This document shows positions 1 through 8,677 of a stretch of 62,567 nucleotides of DNA, in pieces; within the stretch, counting starts at the first letter, position 1, and each line of letters begins with the position of its first letter. Under the pieces are notes generated by a model. The model saw nothing but the letters and a program-made list of their open reading frames with translations. It searched no databases and was not told where the DNA came from. Source of the stretch: an uncultured Collinsella sp. (GTDB taxonomy: Bacteria > Actinomycetota > Coriobacteriia > Coriobacteriales > Coriobacteriaceae); contig CAUFRY010000009.1 in NCBI GenBank assembly GCA_959028445.1, positions 1 through 62,567 on the forward strand, written 5' to 3'. Both the position numbers and the translations under genes were made by a program.

Positions 1-1158
1 GCCAACCCCGACCGCGTGCGCCAGGAGCTCACCGAGTACGGCATCATCCCCGAGGAGTGGGGCGGACAGAACATGTTCGTCAACATCTCGGCCAAGCAGA
101 AGATCGGTATCGACGACCTGCTCGAGACCGTCCTGCTCCAGGCCGACGTGCTCGAGCTCAAGGCCAACCCTGATACGTTCGCTTCGGGCAACGTACTCGA
201 GGCTAAGCTCGATAAGGGCCGCGGCTCGGTTGCTACCGTGCTTGTGACCCGCGGTACCCTGCACGTGGGCGACACGCTGGTCGCCGGCCTCACCTATGGC
301 CGCGTCCGTGCCATGCTCGACCCCAAGGGCAACGCCGTCACCGAGGCCGGTCCCTCCGACGCCGTCGAGATCTTGGGCCTGCAGTCCGTCCCCAACGCCG
401 GCGACGAGTTCCGCGTATTCGAGGACGAGCGCGAGGCACGTGCGCTGGCCGACGAGCGTTCGCTCAAGGCCCGTATCGAGGAGCAGAGCCGCGTGAAGCA
501 CGTGACGCTCGAGAACCTCTTCGAGACCATCGCCGACGCCGAGGTCAAGGAGCTCAACCTGATCATCAAGGCCGACGTCCAGGGTTCCATCGAGGCCCTT
601 CAGGACTCCCTCGACAAGATGGATCAGTCCGAGGTGCGCATCAACACGATCCACTCCGCCGTTGGTGCCATCAACGAGACCGACGTGGTCCTGGCCGACG
701 CCTCCAACGCCATCATCATCGGCTTTGGCGTCCGTCCCGACGGCAAGGCCCGCTCCGCCGCCGAGCGCGAGGGCGTCGAGATCCGTTGCTACGACGTCAT
801 CTACAAGTGCCTCGAGGACCTCGATGCTGCCCGCATCGGCATGCTCAAGCCCACCGAGGTCGAGGTCTCCACGGGTACTGCGACCGTTCTGGACACCTTC
901 AAGGTGCCCAAGGTCGGTATCGCCGCCGGTGTCCGCGTCGAAGAGGGCGAGATTGCCGCGACCGATTCTGTGCGCCTGGTGCGCGACGGCATCGTGGTCT
1001 TCAACGGTAAAATCGCCTCGATGCGCCACTACAAGGACGAGGCCAAGAGCCTCAAGAGCGGCTCCGAGGGCGGTATTGGCCTGGAGAACTTCCAGGACAT
1101 CAAGCCTGGCGACACCATTGAGGGCTACCGCATCGACCAGGTTGCCCGTACCGAGTAG
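1..1158 (+). CDS. infB: Translation initiation factor IF-2, 3' part
   Basis: The reading frame is open from base 1, so the 5' end of the gene lies outside the window; 385 codons remain. The visible part begins at the end of the GTPase domain, where the G5 motif (NISAKQKIGIDDLLE) is readable, and continues through the beta-barrel domain II (GRGSVATVLVTRGTLHVGD), domain III (ADVQGSIEALQDSL) and the C-terminal domain IV that binds initiator fMet-tRNA. IF-2 brings fMet-tRNA to the 30S subunit and promotes joining with 50S. rbfA starts 11 bp downstream, the usual infB-rbfA order, so the two are probably co-transcribed. Confidence 0.96.
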   Translation, partial: ANPDRVRQELTEYGIIPEEWGGQNMFVNISAKQKIGIDDLLETVLLQADVLELKANPDTFASGNVLEAKLDKGRGSVATVLVTRGTLHVGDTLVAGLTYGRVRAMLDPKGNAVTEAGPSDAVEILGLQSVPNAGDEFRVFEDEREARALADERSLKARIEEQSRVKHVTLENLFETIADAEVKELNLIIKADVQGSIEALQDSLDKMDQSEVRINTIHSAVGAINETDVVLADASNAIIIGFGVRPDGKARSAAEREGVEIRCYDVIYKCLEDLDAARIGMLKPTEVEVSTGTATVLDTFKVPKVGIAAGVRVEEGEIAATDSVRLVRDGIVVFNGKIASMRHYKDEAKSLKSGSEGGIGLENFQDIKPGDTIEGYRIDQVARTE

Positions 1159-1169
1159 GGGGTAGCGCT

Positions 1170-1580
1170 ATGAAGCAAACGCAGGCAACCCGCCGTTTGG
1201 GCGAGCAGCTTCGCGAGAAGCTCGGTTATATCCTGCTCTTTGAGGTTTCCGATCCGCGTCTCGACCTGGTCACCCTGACCGCGGTCGAGGTCGCGGTGGA
1301 CCGTTCGTTCGCGCGCGTGTACGTGTCGTGCGACGCGAACCGCTACGACGAGGTCATGGAGGCGCTCGCCAGCGCCAAGGGCCGCATCCGTAGCCTGTTG
1401 GCCCGCTCGCTCGATTGGCGCGTCACGCCCGAGCTCGATTTTCGCATCGATCGCTCGACCGATGAGGCCGAGCGCATCACGCGCGCGCTGGAAAACGTTC
1501 CCGCCACGCTTGCGATCGAAAAGGACGAGGACGGCTATCCAATAGCGGATGCCGCCCAGGAGGCAGCTTTAGATGAGTAA
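1170..1580 (+). CDS. rbfA: Ribosome-binding factor A
   Basis: A 136-aa protein with the RbfA pattern: an N-terminal helix (TRRLGEQLREKLGYILLFEV), then SDPRL and a VEVAVDRSFARVYVS strand, and the RSLLARSLDWRVTPELDFRID segment typical of the KH-like fold (positions within about 1390-1450). RbfA binds 30S precursors and helps mature the 5' end of 16S rRNA. A GGGGGTAG stretch precedes the ATG. It follows infB by 11 bp and overlaps the next gene by 8 bp, so all are likely one transcript. Confidence 0.94.
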   Translation: MKQTQATRRLGEQLREKLGYILLFEVSDPRLDLVTLTAVEVAVDRSFARVYVSCDANRYDEVMEALASAKGRIRSLLARSLDWRVTPELDFRIDRSTDEAERITRALENVPATLAIEKDEDGYPIADAAQEAALDE

Positions 1581-2616
1581 TTCCGCCGACCTCGCATCGT
1601 GCGAGTCTGCAGATATTCAGCGACGCATCCTCGAGCTCATCGAGGGTGCGTCCTCCATTGCGATTTCGGGACATACGTCTCCCGATGGCGATGCCTTGGG
1701 CTCCGTGTTGGGTCTGGGCCTTTCGCTCATGAAGTTTTTCCCCAACAAGGACATTGCGCTGCTGCTGGCAGACGATGACCCGGTTCCTCGCATCTACCGC
1801 TTTATGGAAGGCTCCGATCGCCTGGTGCCGGCATCTGCGTATACCGGCAATCCTGACCTGTTCATCTCGGTGGACGTGCCGGTCGTCGAGCGCCTGAACA
1901 ACTCCGCCGAGGTGCTGCGTCGATCGGCGCATGTGGTGTGCTTCGATCACCATCCAGCGCGCGAGGAGTTTGCCGAGCTCAGTCTGAGGCGCGTCGAAGC
2001 TGCAGCCTGCGCTATGATCATCGACCGCTTCTTGGACAATTGTGGCATTGTCGCACGTGATGGCGTTGCGACCTGTCTGCTGTGTGGCTTGGTTACCGAT
2101 ACCGGTCGTTTCCAGTACCAAAACGCCGATGCCGCCGCATTCCATGCGGCCTCGCGTCTGGTTGCCCACGGTGCCGACCCGGCGCGCGTTGCGCTCGAGG
2201 TTTATCAGAGCATGCGCGTTGAGTTTTTGCACCTCAAGTCCATTGTCATGGGTCGCATTAAGACGGTCGCGCATGGGCGCGTGGCGTATAGCTATGCCTA
2301 CCAGAGCGACCTTGAGGCCTGCGGCGTCACCTCGGACGAGTGCGACGGCCTGGTCGATGTGGTGCGTTCGGTGATGGGCGTCGAGGTCTGCATGTTCTTA
2401 AAGGGCATTGAGGGCGATACCAAGGTGCGTGGCAACCTGCGCTCCAAGGGCGACCTCGATGTGTCCGAGATTGCGGCCAACTTTGGCGGAGGTGGGCACC
2501 ACGCTGCCGCCGGCTTTACCAACGCCGGAACGATTTCCGAGACGCTCACCGCGGCACTTCCCATGCTGGCCGAGCTGGTAGGGGAGGATCCCGCTTCGGT
2601 GACCGTCGAGCTCTAA
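1573..2616 (+). CDS. nrnA: DHH/DHHA1 phosphoesterase, NrnA-like (nanoRNase / pAp phosphatase)
   Basis: 347 aa. The DHH domain shows motif I (SGHTSPDGDALGS, D38 and D40) and the family motif CFDHHPA (D125-H126-H127), which bind two Mn2+ ions; LVTDTGRF follows around residue 177. The C-terminal DHHA1 domain ends in GGGGHHAAAGF. Proteins of this build in the infB-rbfA-truB neighbourhood are bifunctional oligoribonuclease/3',5'-bisphosphate phosphatases that finish RNA turnover and remove pAp. It starts inside the end of rbfA (8-bp overlap), implying translational coupling. Substrate choice cannot be read from sequence alone. Confidence 0.87.
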   Translation: MSNSADLASCESADIQRRILELIEGASSIAISGHTSPDGDALGSVLGLGLSLMKFFPNKDIALLLADDDPVPRIYRFMEGSDRLVPASAYTGNPDLFISVDVPVVERLNNSAEVLRRSAHVVCFDHHPAREEFAELSLRRVEAAACAMIIDRFLDNCGIVARDGVATCLLCGLVTDTGRFQYQNADAAAFHAASRLVAHGADPARVALEVYQSMRVEFLHLKSIVMGRIKTVAHGRVAYSYAYQSDLEACGVTSDECDGLVDVVRSVMGVEVCMFLKGIEGDTKVRGNLRSKGDLDVSEIAANFGGGGHHAAAGFTNAGTISETLTAALPMLAELVGEDPASVTVEL

Positions 2617-2631
2617 CTTTTTGGATGGTAC

Positions 2632-3564
2632 ATGGCTCGTCGTACACCTTCTCAACTCAATATGCTGCTCGCCGTCGATAAGCCGGTGGGCTGCACGTCC
2701 CACGACGTGGTTTCGCAATGCCGGCGCGCCCTCCACGAGCGGCGCGTCGGTCATGCCGGAACGCTCGACCCCATGGCATCGGGTGTCATGGTGGTGGGCG
2801 TGGGCCAGGCCACGCGTCTGCTGGGCATGCTCACGCTCGATACCAAAAGCTACGTCGCCGACATCTCGTTTGGCGTCGAGACCAATACCGATGATGCGGA
2901 GGGCGAGGCCGTCCGCACGGTGCCCGTTGCCGCCGACCTGCGCGATCCGGCCTATGCCCGCGAACGCCTGTCCTCCATTCTGGGCCCGCAGATGCAGGTG
3001 CCGCCGGCGTTTTCGGCCATTTCGGTCAACGGCGTGCGCGCCTATAAGTCTGCACGCGAAGGCAATGCCGTTGAGTTGCCTCCGCGTCCGATCGAGGTGT
3101 ACTCCGCCGATCTGATTGCCGTGAGCGGCGAGGCCGATGCGTGCGTATGGACCGTGGCGTTTTCGGTGAGCAAGGGCACCTATATCCGTGCGCTCGCCCG
3201 CGACTTGGGTCGTGCCTGCGATAACGCGGCACATATTTCCGCGCTGCGCCGAACGGCTTCCGGCGTCGTTTCCATCGGTGCTTGCCATGCGGTCGAGGAG
3301 CTTTCTGCCGAGTCCGCTGCCGGCTTTGCCCTGGATCCCATTGCGGCACTGGGCGCCACGCGCGTCGACTTGCCGGGTGATCTTGCCGACGATCTGCTGT
3401 GCGGACGTCGTATTCCTATTGAGTGCGCGCTTGTGGGCTTCGATGCGTCGAAGGCGCCGTTTGCGCTGGTGCTCGATGGCGGGCTCAAGGCGCTCGCCCG
3501 TATCGAGGGCGGTCGCTTTGTTATGGAGCACGTCTTTCCGCAGGCGATCGGCGGTGTTCGATGA
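2632..3564 (+). CDS. truB: tRNA pseudouridine-55 synthase
   Basis: 310 aa. Opening DKPVGCTSHDVV and the catalytic block GHAGTLDPMASGVMVVGVG, with D46 as the nucleophilic aspartate, are diagnostic for TruB, which makes Psi55 in the T-loop of tRNAs. TYIRALARDLG is the usual third conserved block. Starts 15 bp after the nrnA-like stop. An in-frame ATG at residue 11 is possible but the first ATG is kept because basic residues before DKP are common in the family. Its TGA overlaps the ATG of ribF. Confidence 0.95.
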   Translation: MARRTPSQLNMLLAVDKPVGCTSHDVVSQCRRALHERRVGHAGTLDPMASGVMVVGVGQATRLLGMLTLDTKSYVADISFGVETNTDDAEGEAVRTVPVAADLRDPAYARERLSSILGPQMQVPPAFSAISVNGVRAYKSAREGNAVELPPRPIEVYSADLIAVSGEADACVWTVAFSVSKGTYIRALARDLGRACDNAAHISALRRTASGVVSIGACHAVEELSAESAAGFALDPIAALGATRVDLPGDLADDLLCGRRIPIECALVGFDASKAPFALVLDGGLKALARIEGGRFVMEHVFPQAIGGVR

Positions 3565-4568
3565 TGCTGGCCTCCCACGAGCTCGCGCGTATCTTTTTCG
3601 CGGGCGAGTCGGATGAGGCCCGCATCGTTGCCGCCGATGCATTTGATGATTGCGTGAGCCTGGGCGCCGCGTCGATCGCCATCGGCGTATTCGACGGCGT
3701 GCATCGGGGGCATCACGAACTGATCGACGCGGTCGTTCGCGATGCGCATGCTCACGGCTGCAAGGCGGTTGTGGTCACCTTCGATCCCGACCCGGACGTG
3801 GTGGTGAGCCCTTCGCCTGCTCAAAAACTGATGACGACGGCCGACCGTCTGCATGCCCTGGCTCTCACCGGGGTCGATGCGGTCGTGGCTGTTCCCTTTA
3901 CGCCTGCGGTGGCGGCTCTTGACCACGTAGGCTTTCTTAAGCTGCTGTCGCGCGTCGTCGATATCCGCTCGATTCGCGTGGGCAGCGACTTTAGGTTGGG
4001 TCGCGGCGGCGCCTCGGGCGTTGCCGAGATGCAGGCATGGGGTGCCGAGCGCGGCGTTGACGTCTATGGCCACGAGCTGCTGTGCGTCGATGGGCAGACG
4101 ATCTGTGCCACCCGTATTCGCCAGGAGCTGTGCCAGGGTCATGTTGAGCTTGCCGCCGAGCTGCTCGGTCGTCCGTACATGCTGCGAGGTATTGTTGCCG
4201 GCGGTCGTCACCAGGGTTCCGACATGGGTTTTCCCACGGCAAATATTCAGGTGCCCGAGGGTATTCAGGTTCCTGCCGATGGCGTCTACGAGGGCCTTGT
4301 GCTGGTCGACGATACCGTGTGGCCTGCCGCCGTCAACGTGGGCCTGCCGCCGACGTATGCCGACGACGCCGCCTCGGCGCATCTCGAGGCCAACTTGATT
4401 GGGTATGCGGGCGACCTGTACGGTGCCTCGGTGTCGTTGGCGTTTACGCGTTGGCTGCGCCCTTCGCGCGTGTTTGATTCGTTGGACGAGCTTATCGCGA
4501 CCGTCGAGGGTAATATTGACGATATTCGCCATAACTTGGGTGAGCAGGGGGTGAACATCCGTGATTAG
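3561..4568 (+). CDS. ribF: Bifunctional riboflavin kinase / FAD synthetase
   Basis: 335 aa from the ATG that overlaps the truB stop (ATGA). The frame is open further upstream, but that would run deep into truB. The N-terminal nucleotidyltransferase (FMN adenylyltransferase) domain has GVFDGVHRGHHELI (residues 42-55). The C-terminal flavokinase domain carries RGIVAGGRHQGSDMGFPTAN and later NVGLPPTY. It converts riboflavin to FMN and FMN to FAD in the cytoplasm. The truB-ribF pair is a common bacterial arrangement. The end overlaps dnaG by 8 bp. Confidence 0.95.
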   Translation: MMLASHELARIFFAGESDEARIVAADAFDDCVSLGAASIAIGVFDGVHRGHHELIDAVVRDAHAHGCKAVVVTFDPDPDVVVSPSPAQKLMTTADRLHALALTGVDAVVAVPFTPAVAALDHVGFLKLLSRVVDIRSIRVGSDFRLGRGGASGVAEMQAWGAERGVDVYGHELLCVDGQTICATRIRQELCQGHVELAAELLGRPYMLRGIVAGGRHQGSDMGFPTANIQVPEGIQVPADGVYEGLVLVDDTVWPAAVNVGLPPTYADDAASAHLEANLIGYAGDLYGASVSLAFTRWLRPSRVFDSLDELIATVEGNIDDIRHNLGEQGVNIRD

Positions 4569-6675
4569 CGATGAGGAAAAAGACCAGGTGCGCGCTGCAT
4601 CCGACCTGGTTGCCATCGTGCAGGAAACGGTTGAGCTCAAGCCCCGCGGCCATGAGTTTTGGGGTTGCTGCCCCTTCCATGGCGAAAAGACCCCGTCGTT
4701 TCACATTATCCCCGCCACGCAGGTGTGGCATTGCTTTGGCTGTGGTGAGGGCGGCGATGTCTTCACCTACATCATGAAGCGCGAGAACCTGAGCTTTCCC
4801 GAGTCGATTCGCTACCTAGCCGACCGTGCCGGCATTGAGCTGCACGATAATGGCGCTTATCGCGAGCGCGGCACCAAGCGCGCCCGCATCTATGACCTGT
4901 GTGCTGAAACCGCCCAGTTCTACCACACCATGCTCATGCGCGGTAAGGACAGCCGTCCGCGCGAGTATTTCGCCAGCCGAGGTATGGGCGGCGACGTCTG
5001 CCGCCGCTACTGCCTGGGCTTTGCGCCGGGCCGCAACGCGCTGGTGTCGCATCTGTCGCAGGCGGGCTTTACCCCGCAGGAGATGATCGACTCCAACGTG
5101 GCTGTGAGCCGTCGGCGCGGGCAGCTTGCCGACCGTTTTTACGACCGTGTGATGTTTCCCATCTTTGACGAGCAGGGTCATAACATCGCCTTTGGTGGGC
5201 GCATTATGGGCGATGGCCAGCCTAAATACCTCAACACCGCCGAGACGAGCGTGTTCCATAAAAAGCGAAACCTCTACGGCTTTAACTGGGCTAAGGAGTT
5301 TATCGTCGCGCAGGATACCGCCATCGTGGTGGAGGGATATACCGATTGCATCGCCTGCTGGGAGGCGGGGATTAAAAACGTCGTCGCCACGCTGGGCACG
5401 GCGCTGACGGAACATCATGTAAAGACGCTCACCCGTTTTGCCAAGCGCATTGTGTATATGTTCGACGGCGATGCCGCCGGTCAAAAGGCCGCACGACGCG
5501 CGATTCAGTTTATCGAGCAGGATTCGATGGACCTGCGCTGCGTGGTGCTTCCCGACGGCAACGACCCCATGGAGTTCATCACAGCGCATGGTGGCGAGGC
5601 GCTGCAGGCGCGCATCGATGCCGCCGAGCCACTCATGGACTTTGTGTACCGCTCACTGCAGGAGTCGAGTGACATTACCACGCCGGGCGGTCGTGCCAAG
5701 GCGCTCGAGGACGCACTGACGCTCATCTATCCGCTGCGCGATAGCTACATGATCGATACGTACTTTATCCAGATTGCCGACCTGTTGGGTTTGGATTTGG
5801 AGACGGTGCGCTCGAGCTCGGGCCGTGTCTTTCGCGATGTCGCCAAACGCGAGGACGCCGAGCGTCGTCGCGAGCAGAACTACGAGCGCCAGCGGGCACA
5901 GGCCGAGCGCGCAGGCAGCGCGGGCGGTCGGGCGTCTGGTTCGCAGGGGGCGTCTCGCGGTGCTTGGGCGTCGGGGGCGACGCCGCCGGTGTCCACGCCG
6001 GTCGAGGAAGAGCCGTATGACTATGTGCCGCTCGAGGCCTACGGGGCCGCGCCGGTCGAGGTTGTCGACGACATGCCGCCGATCGATGTGCCCGTCGGGA
6101 TGGATGGCGCGGCGCCGGTTGCCGACGCTACGGGCGCGCCCGCGGCACCGACGATGCCGATCGTGCTGACCGACCTGGAACGAAAGTCTTTGGCGGGGGA
6201 GCGCGAGCTGCTGACGATGCTCACGAGCTACCCCGACCTGTTCCGCACGTATGCCGACCGCATCTGCTCGATCGAGTGGGTGGATCCGCGCCACGAGTCC
6301 ATCGCGTGGGCCGTGCTCGCGACGCCGCCGGGCACCGACCCCACGGCGTGCATGGATGCGGCGCGCTCGGTGTGTCCCGAGGCGGCAACGCTTGTGAGTG
6401 CCGGGCGCATCTCGGCGACGAGCAAGCATCCCACCGAGACGAACATCGTGTTTATGCTCGATACGCTCGAGCTCTACACCATCAAGCGTCGCATGCGTGC
6501 CGCACAGGCCAAGCTGCGCCAGGACCGTTCGCTCGATGATGAGGCCCGTCGCGCGCTGACCGTGCAGGCCGCGCAGGATTCGCAGCGTCAACGCGAACTG
6601 CAAAAGTCGATCGGCGGCGTGGCGGACCCGTTCCGTTTGATTGGTCTGGAGGCCGCAGGCACCGAACAGGCCTAG
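4561..6675 (+). CDS. dnaG: DNA primase
   Basis: 704 aa from a GTG start. The zinc-binding CHC2 domain is near residues 38-65 (CCPFHGEKTPSF, WHCFGCGEGGDV). The TOPRIM catalytic core has VVEGYTDCIACW (E at about 258) and MFDGDAAGQ (about 300). It synthesises RNA primers at replication forks. Between about residues 430 and 525 is a low-complexity stretch, first Arg/Glu/Ala-rich and then Pro/Ala/Val-rich, before the C-terminal helicase-binding region, making the protein longer than the usual 600 aa. It overlaps ribF by 8 bp. The dnaG-rpoD order downstream is the classical macromolecular-synthesis arrangement. Confidence 0.95.
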   Translation: MISDEEKDQVRAASDLVAIVQETVELKPRGHEFWGCCPFHGEKTPSFHIIPATQVWHCFGCGEGGDVFTYIMKRENLSFPESIRYLADRAGIELHDNGAYRERGTKRARIYDLCAETAQFYHTMLMRGKDSRPREYFASRGMGGDVCRRYCLGFAPGRNALVSHLSQAGFTPQEMIDSNVAVSRRRGQLADRFYDRVMFPIFDEQGHNIAFGGRIMGDGQPKYLNTAETSVFHKKRNLYGFNWAKEFIVAQDTAIVVEGYTDCIACWEAGIKNVVATLGTALTEHHVKTLTRFAKRIVYMFDGDAAGQKAARRAIQFIEQDSMDLRCVVLPDGNDPMEFITAHGGEALQARIDAAEPLMDFVYRSLQESSDITTPGGRAKALEDALTLIYPLRDSYMIDTYFIQIADLLGLDLETVRSSSGRVFRDVAKREDAERRREQNYERQRAQAERAGSAGGRASGSQGASRGAWASGATPPVSTPVEEEPYDYVPLEAYGAAPVEVVDDMPPIDVPVGMDGAAPVADATGAPAAPTMPIVLTDLERKSLAGERELLTMLTSYPDLFRTYADRICSIEWVDPRHESIAWAVLATPPGTDPTACMDAARSVCPEAATLVSAGRISATSKHPTETNIVFMLDTLELYTIKRRMRAAQAKLRQDRSLDDEARRALTVQAAQDSQRQRELQKSIGGVADPFRLIGLEAAGTEQA

Positions 6676-6727
6676 ATGTTGTGGTCAACCAGCGTATTCT
6701 CGCCTATATCCAGTCCTCTTTTTGGGT

Positions 6728-6739
6728 ATAGACGTCTAT
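6728..6739. promoter_or_regulatory. 12-bp palindrome upstream of rpoD
   Basis: The 110-bp gap between dnaG and rpoD contains the perfect palindrome ATAGACGTCTAT. A TAAAGT hexamer that could serve as a -10 lies nine bases downstream (6748-6753), without a convincing -35. Position and symmetry suggest an operator for rpoD, but no regulator is known to me for this site. Confidence 0.3.
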
Positions 6740-6785
6740 GTGTGTGCTAAAGTATTGAGTCCTGTGGACTATGAAGGGAGAATCT

Positions 6786-8135
6786 GTGCCAAAAAAGACT
6801 GAGAGCACGGGTACTGGGCTGGAATCCTACGTTGCAAAGCTCATGGGCAACGGCTCAAACAGGACTTCGGTAACCGAGGACGAGATTCAGGTCGCCCTGA
6901 AGGATATCGATGTTTCTGACGAGCAGCTCACCGCGGTGTATTCCGCGCTGCGCAACAGCGGCATCCAGATTATCTCCGCGAGCGGTAACGACGACGCCCC
7001 CATGGACGTCGACGATGACGATAACGATACCGATACCGACGATTTCGATGACGACGACGAGCGCGATTCCGGCTCGCTCGACGATCATGAGCTCAAGATG
7101 GCCCGTCAGGCCGACGCCGAGATGGGTTCTTCCAAGAGCAAGAAGAAGCGCACCGTGCGCACGTCCCGTTCACGCTCGCGCGTGCGTGGCATCGATGCCT
7201 CCACGGTGATGCTGACCGGCGATCCGGTTCGTATGTACCTCAAGGAGATCGGCAAGGTCGACCTGCTGACCGCCTCCGAAGAGGTCGATCTGGCTATGAA
7301 GATCGAGGCCGGTCTTGAGGCCACCGAGAAGCTCGAGGCTGCCGATGCCGGTGAGCTCGAGCTCACGCGTGCCGAGATGCGTCGTCTTACGCGCATTGAG
7401 AACGTCGGCCTCGAAGCCAAGCAGGCACTCATCAGCGCAAACCTGCGTCTGGTTGTCTCCATTGCCAAGCGCTATGTCGGCCGCGGCATGCTGTTCCTTG
7501 ACCTGATCCAGGAGGGCAACCTCGGTCTGATTCGCGCCGTCGAGAAGTTCGACTACCAGAAGGGTTTCAAGTTCTCCACGTACGCCACGTGGTGGATCCG
7601 TCAGGCCATTACGCGCGCCATTGCCGACCAGGCCCGTACCATCCGTATTCCCGTGCACATGGTCGAGACCATCAACAAGCTCGTCCGCGTGCAGCGCCAG
7701 CTCCTTCAGGACCTGGGCCGCGACCCGACCCCCGAGGAGATCGGTGCCGAGATGGACATGAGCGCCGATCGCGTCCGCGAGATCCAGAAGATCTCGCAGG
7801 AGCCCGTGTCGCTCGAGACCCCCATCGGCGAGGAAGAGGATTCCCAGCTGGGCGACTTCATCGAGGACTCCCAGGCAATCGTTCCTCCCGATGCCGCCAG
7901 CTTCTCCATGCTGCAGGAGCAGCTCTCTCAGGTGCTCGACTCGCTTGCCGATCGTGAGCGCAAGGTTATCGAGCTGCGCTTTGGCCTTGTCGACGGGCAT
8001 CCCCGTACGCTCGAGGAAGTCGGCCGCGAGTTTGGCGTCACGCGCGAGCGTATCCGCCAGATCGAGTCCAAGACCCTGGCCAAGCTCCGCCACCCGAGCC
8101 GCAGCAGCAAGCTGAAGGACTACATCGAGTCATAA
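6786..8135 (+). CDS. rpoD: Primary RNA polymerase sigma factor (RpoD/SigA)
   Basis: 449 aa when started at the GTG at 6786, which has AAGGGAG five bases upstream; an in-frame ATG at 6771 has no such site. The N-terminal part is low-complexity: an acidic run of Asp (residues about 75-95), then a Lys/Arg/Ser patch. Region 1.2 begins DPVRMYLKEIG. Region 2 has LDLIQEGNLGLIRAVEKFD and STYATWWIRQAI (-10 recognition). Region 3 has VHMVETINKL. Region 4 has the helix-turn-helix TLEEVGREFGVTRERIRQIE (-35 recognition). It directs housekeeping transcription and ends in a strong terminator. Confidence 0.96.
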   Translation: MPKKTESTGTGLESYVAKLMGNGSNRTSVTEDEIQVALKDIDVSDEQLTAVYSALRNSGIQIISASGNDDAPMDVDDDDNDTDTDDFDDDDERDSGSLDDHELKMARQADAEMGSSKSKKKRTVRTSRSRSRVRGIDASTVMLTGDPVRMYLKEIGKVDLLTASEEVDLAMKIEAGLEATEKLEAADAGELELTRAEMRRLTRIENVGLEAKQALISANLRLVVSIAKRYVGRGMLFLDLIQEGNLGLIRAVEKFDYQKGFKFSTYATWWIRQAITRAIADQARTIRIPVHMVETINKLVRVQRQLLQDLGRDPTPEEIGAEMDMSADRVREIQKISQEPVSLETPIGEEEDSQLGDFIEDSQAIVPPDAASFSMLQEQLSQVLDSLADRERKVIELRFGLVDGHPRTLEEVGREFGVTRERIRQIESKTLAKLRHPSRSSKLKDYIES

Positions 8136-8148
8136 CCTCGCAAGCAAG

Positions 8149-8184
8149 AAGCGCCCTCAAGCACATCCGCTTGGGGGCGCTTTC
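8149..8184 (+). terminator. Intrinsic terminator of rpoD
   Basis: Arms AAGCGCCCTCAAGC (8149-8162) and GCTTGGGGGCGCTT (8169-8182) form a 14-bp stem with one G-U pair and a 6-base loop, followed by a short T run. Confidence 0.85.
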
Positions 8185-8189
8185 ATGTG

Positions 8190-8213
8190 GTCATTGGGGA
8201 CGTCTCCAATGAC
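8190..8213. repeat. Near-perfect palindrome just after the rpoD terminator
   Basis: Arms GTCATTGGGGA (8190-8200) and TCTCCAATGAC (8203-8213) pair with one G-U and almost no loop. It lacks a T run, so it is not an ordinary terminator. Only one copy was seen here. Confidence 0.5.
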
Positions 8214-8241
8214 TAGGTCGGAAAAATTCTTAAAAAAGTTC

Positions 8242-8269
8242 TTGCCCTGAGCTGATTCGTCCGTATAAT
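8242..8269 (+). promoter_or_regulatory. Strong sigma-70-type promoter for the tRNA-Asn genes
   Basis: TTGCCC (8242-8247) and a perfect TATAAT (8264-8269) separated by 16 bp. Transcription would start near 8276, about 24 bases before the first tRNA. Confidence 0.75.
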
Positions 8270-8299
8270 AAACATCGTTGCTTGAGAGCACGCACCTAT

Positions 8300-8374
8300 T
8301 CCTCGGTAGCTCAATGGTAGAGCACGCGGCTGTTAACCGCGCTGTTGTAGGTTCGAGTCCTACCCGGGGAGCCA
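8300..8374 (+). tRNA. tRNA-Asn (anticodon GTT), copy 1
   Basis: A complete cloverleaf can be drawn: acceptor TCCTCGG pairs with CCGGGGA, anticodon arm CGCGG-CTGTTAA-CCGCG gives anticodon GTT, and the T arm contains GTTCGAGTC. The CCA end is encoded (8372-8374). Confidence 0.97.
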
Positions 8375-8408
8375 GAATTTTTCAGCCCATTCCGCTGGGC
8401 TTTTAAAT

Positions 8409-8483
8409 TCCTCGGTAGCTCAATGGTAGAGCACGCGGCTGTTAACCGCGCTGTTGTAGGTTCGAGTCCTACCCGGGGAGCCA
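8409..8483 (+). tRNA. tRNA-Asn (anticodon GTT), copy 2
   Basis: Identical over all 75 bases to the copy 34 bases upstream, also with encoded CCA. The two presumably share the promoter at 8242-8269 and the terminator at 8490. Confidence 0.97.
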
Positions 8484-8489
8484 GGTTGT

Positions 8490-8519
8490 AAAACCCGTCG
8501 CTTATGCGGCGGGTTTTTT
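8490..8519 (+). terminator. Terminator of the tRNA-Asn operon
   Basis: Arms AAAACCCGTCGC (8490-8501) and GCGGCGGGTTTT (8506-8517) around TTAT, followed by T residues. Confidence 0.88.
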
Positions 8520-8677
8520 CATGCCGCGACCACTTGACTCGAACGTTGCCATATCAACATTTCGTGTCGAGGATGTAATCCCGCGACCCACCACCTCAAC
8601 ATGGCGCGGTCGTTGTAGAATATTGCAATGATTGCTCCCACGACATGGTGCCGCGAGCACCAGATAAGGAGATTCTT

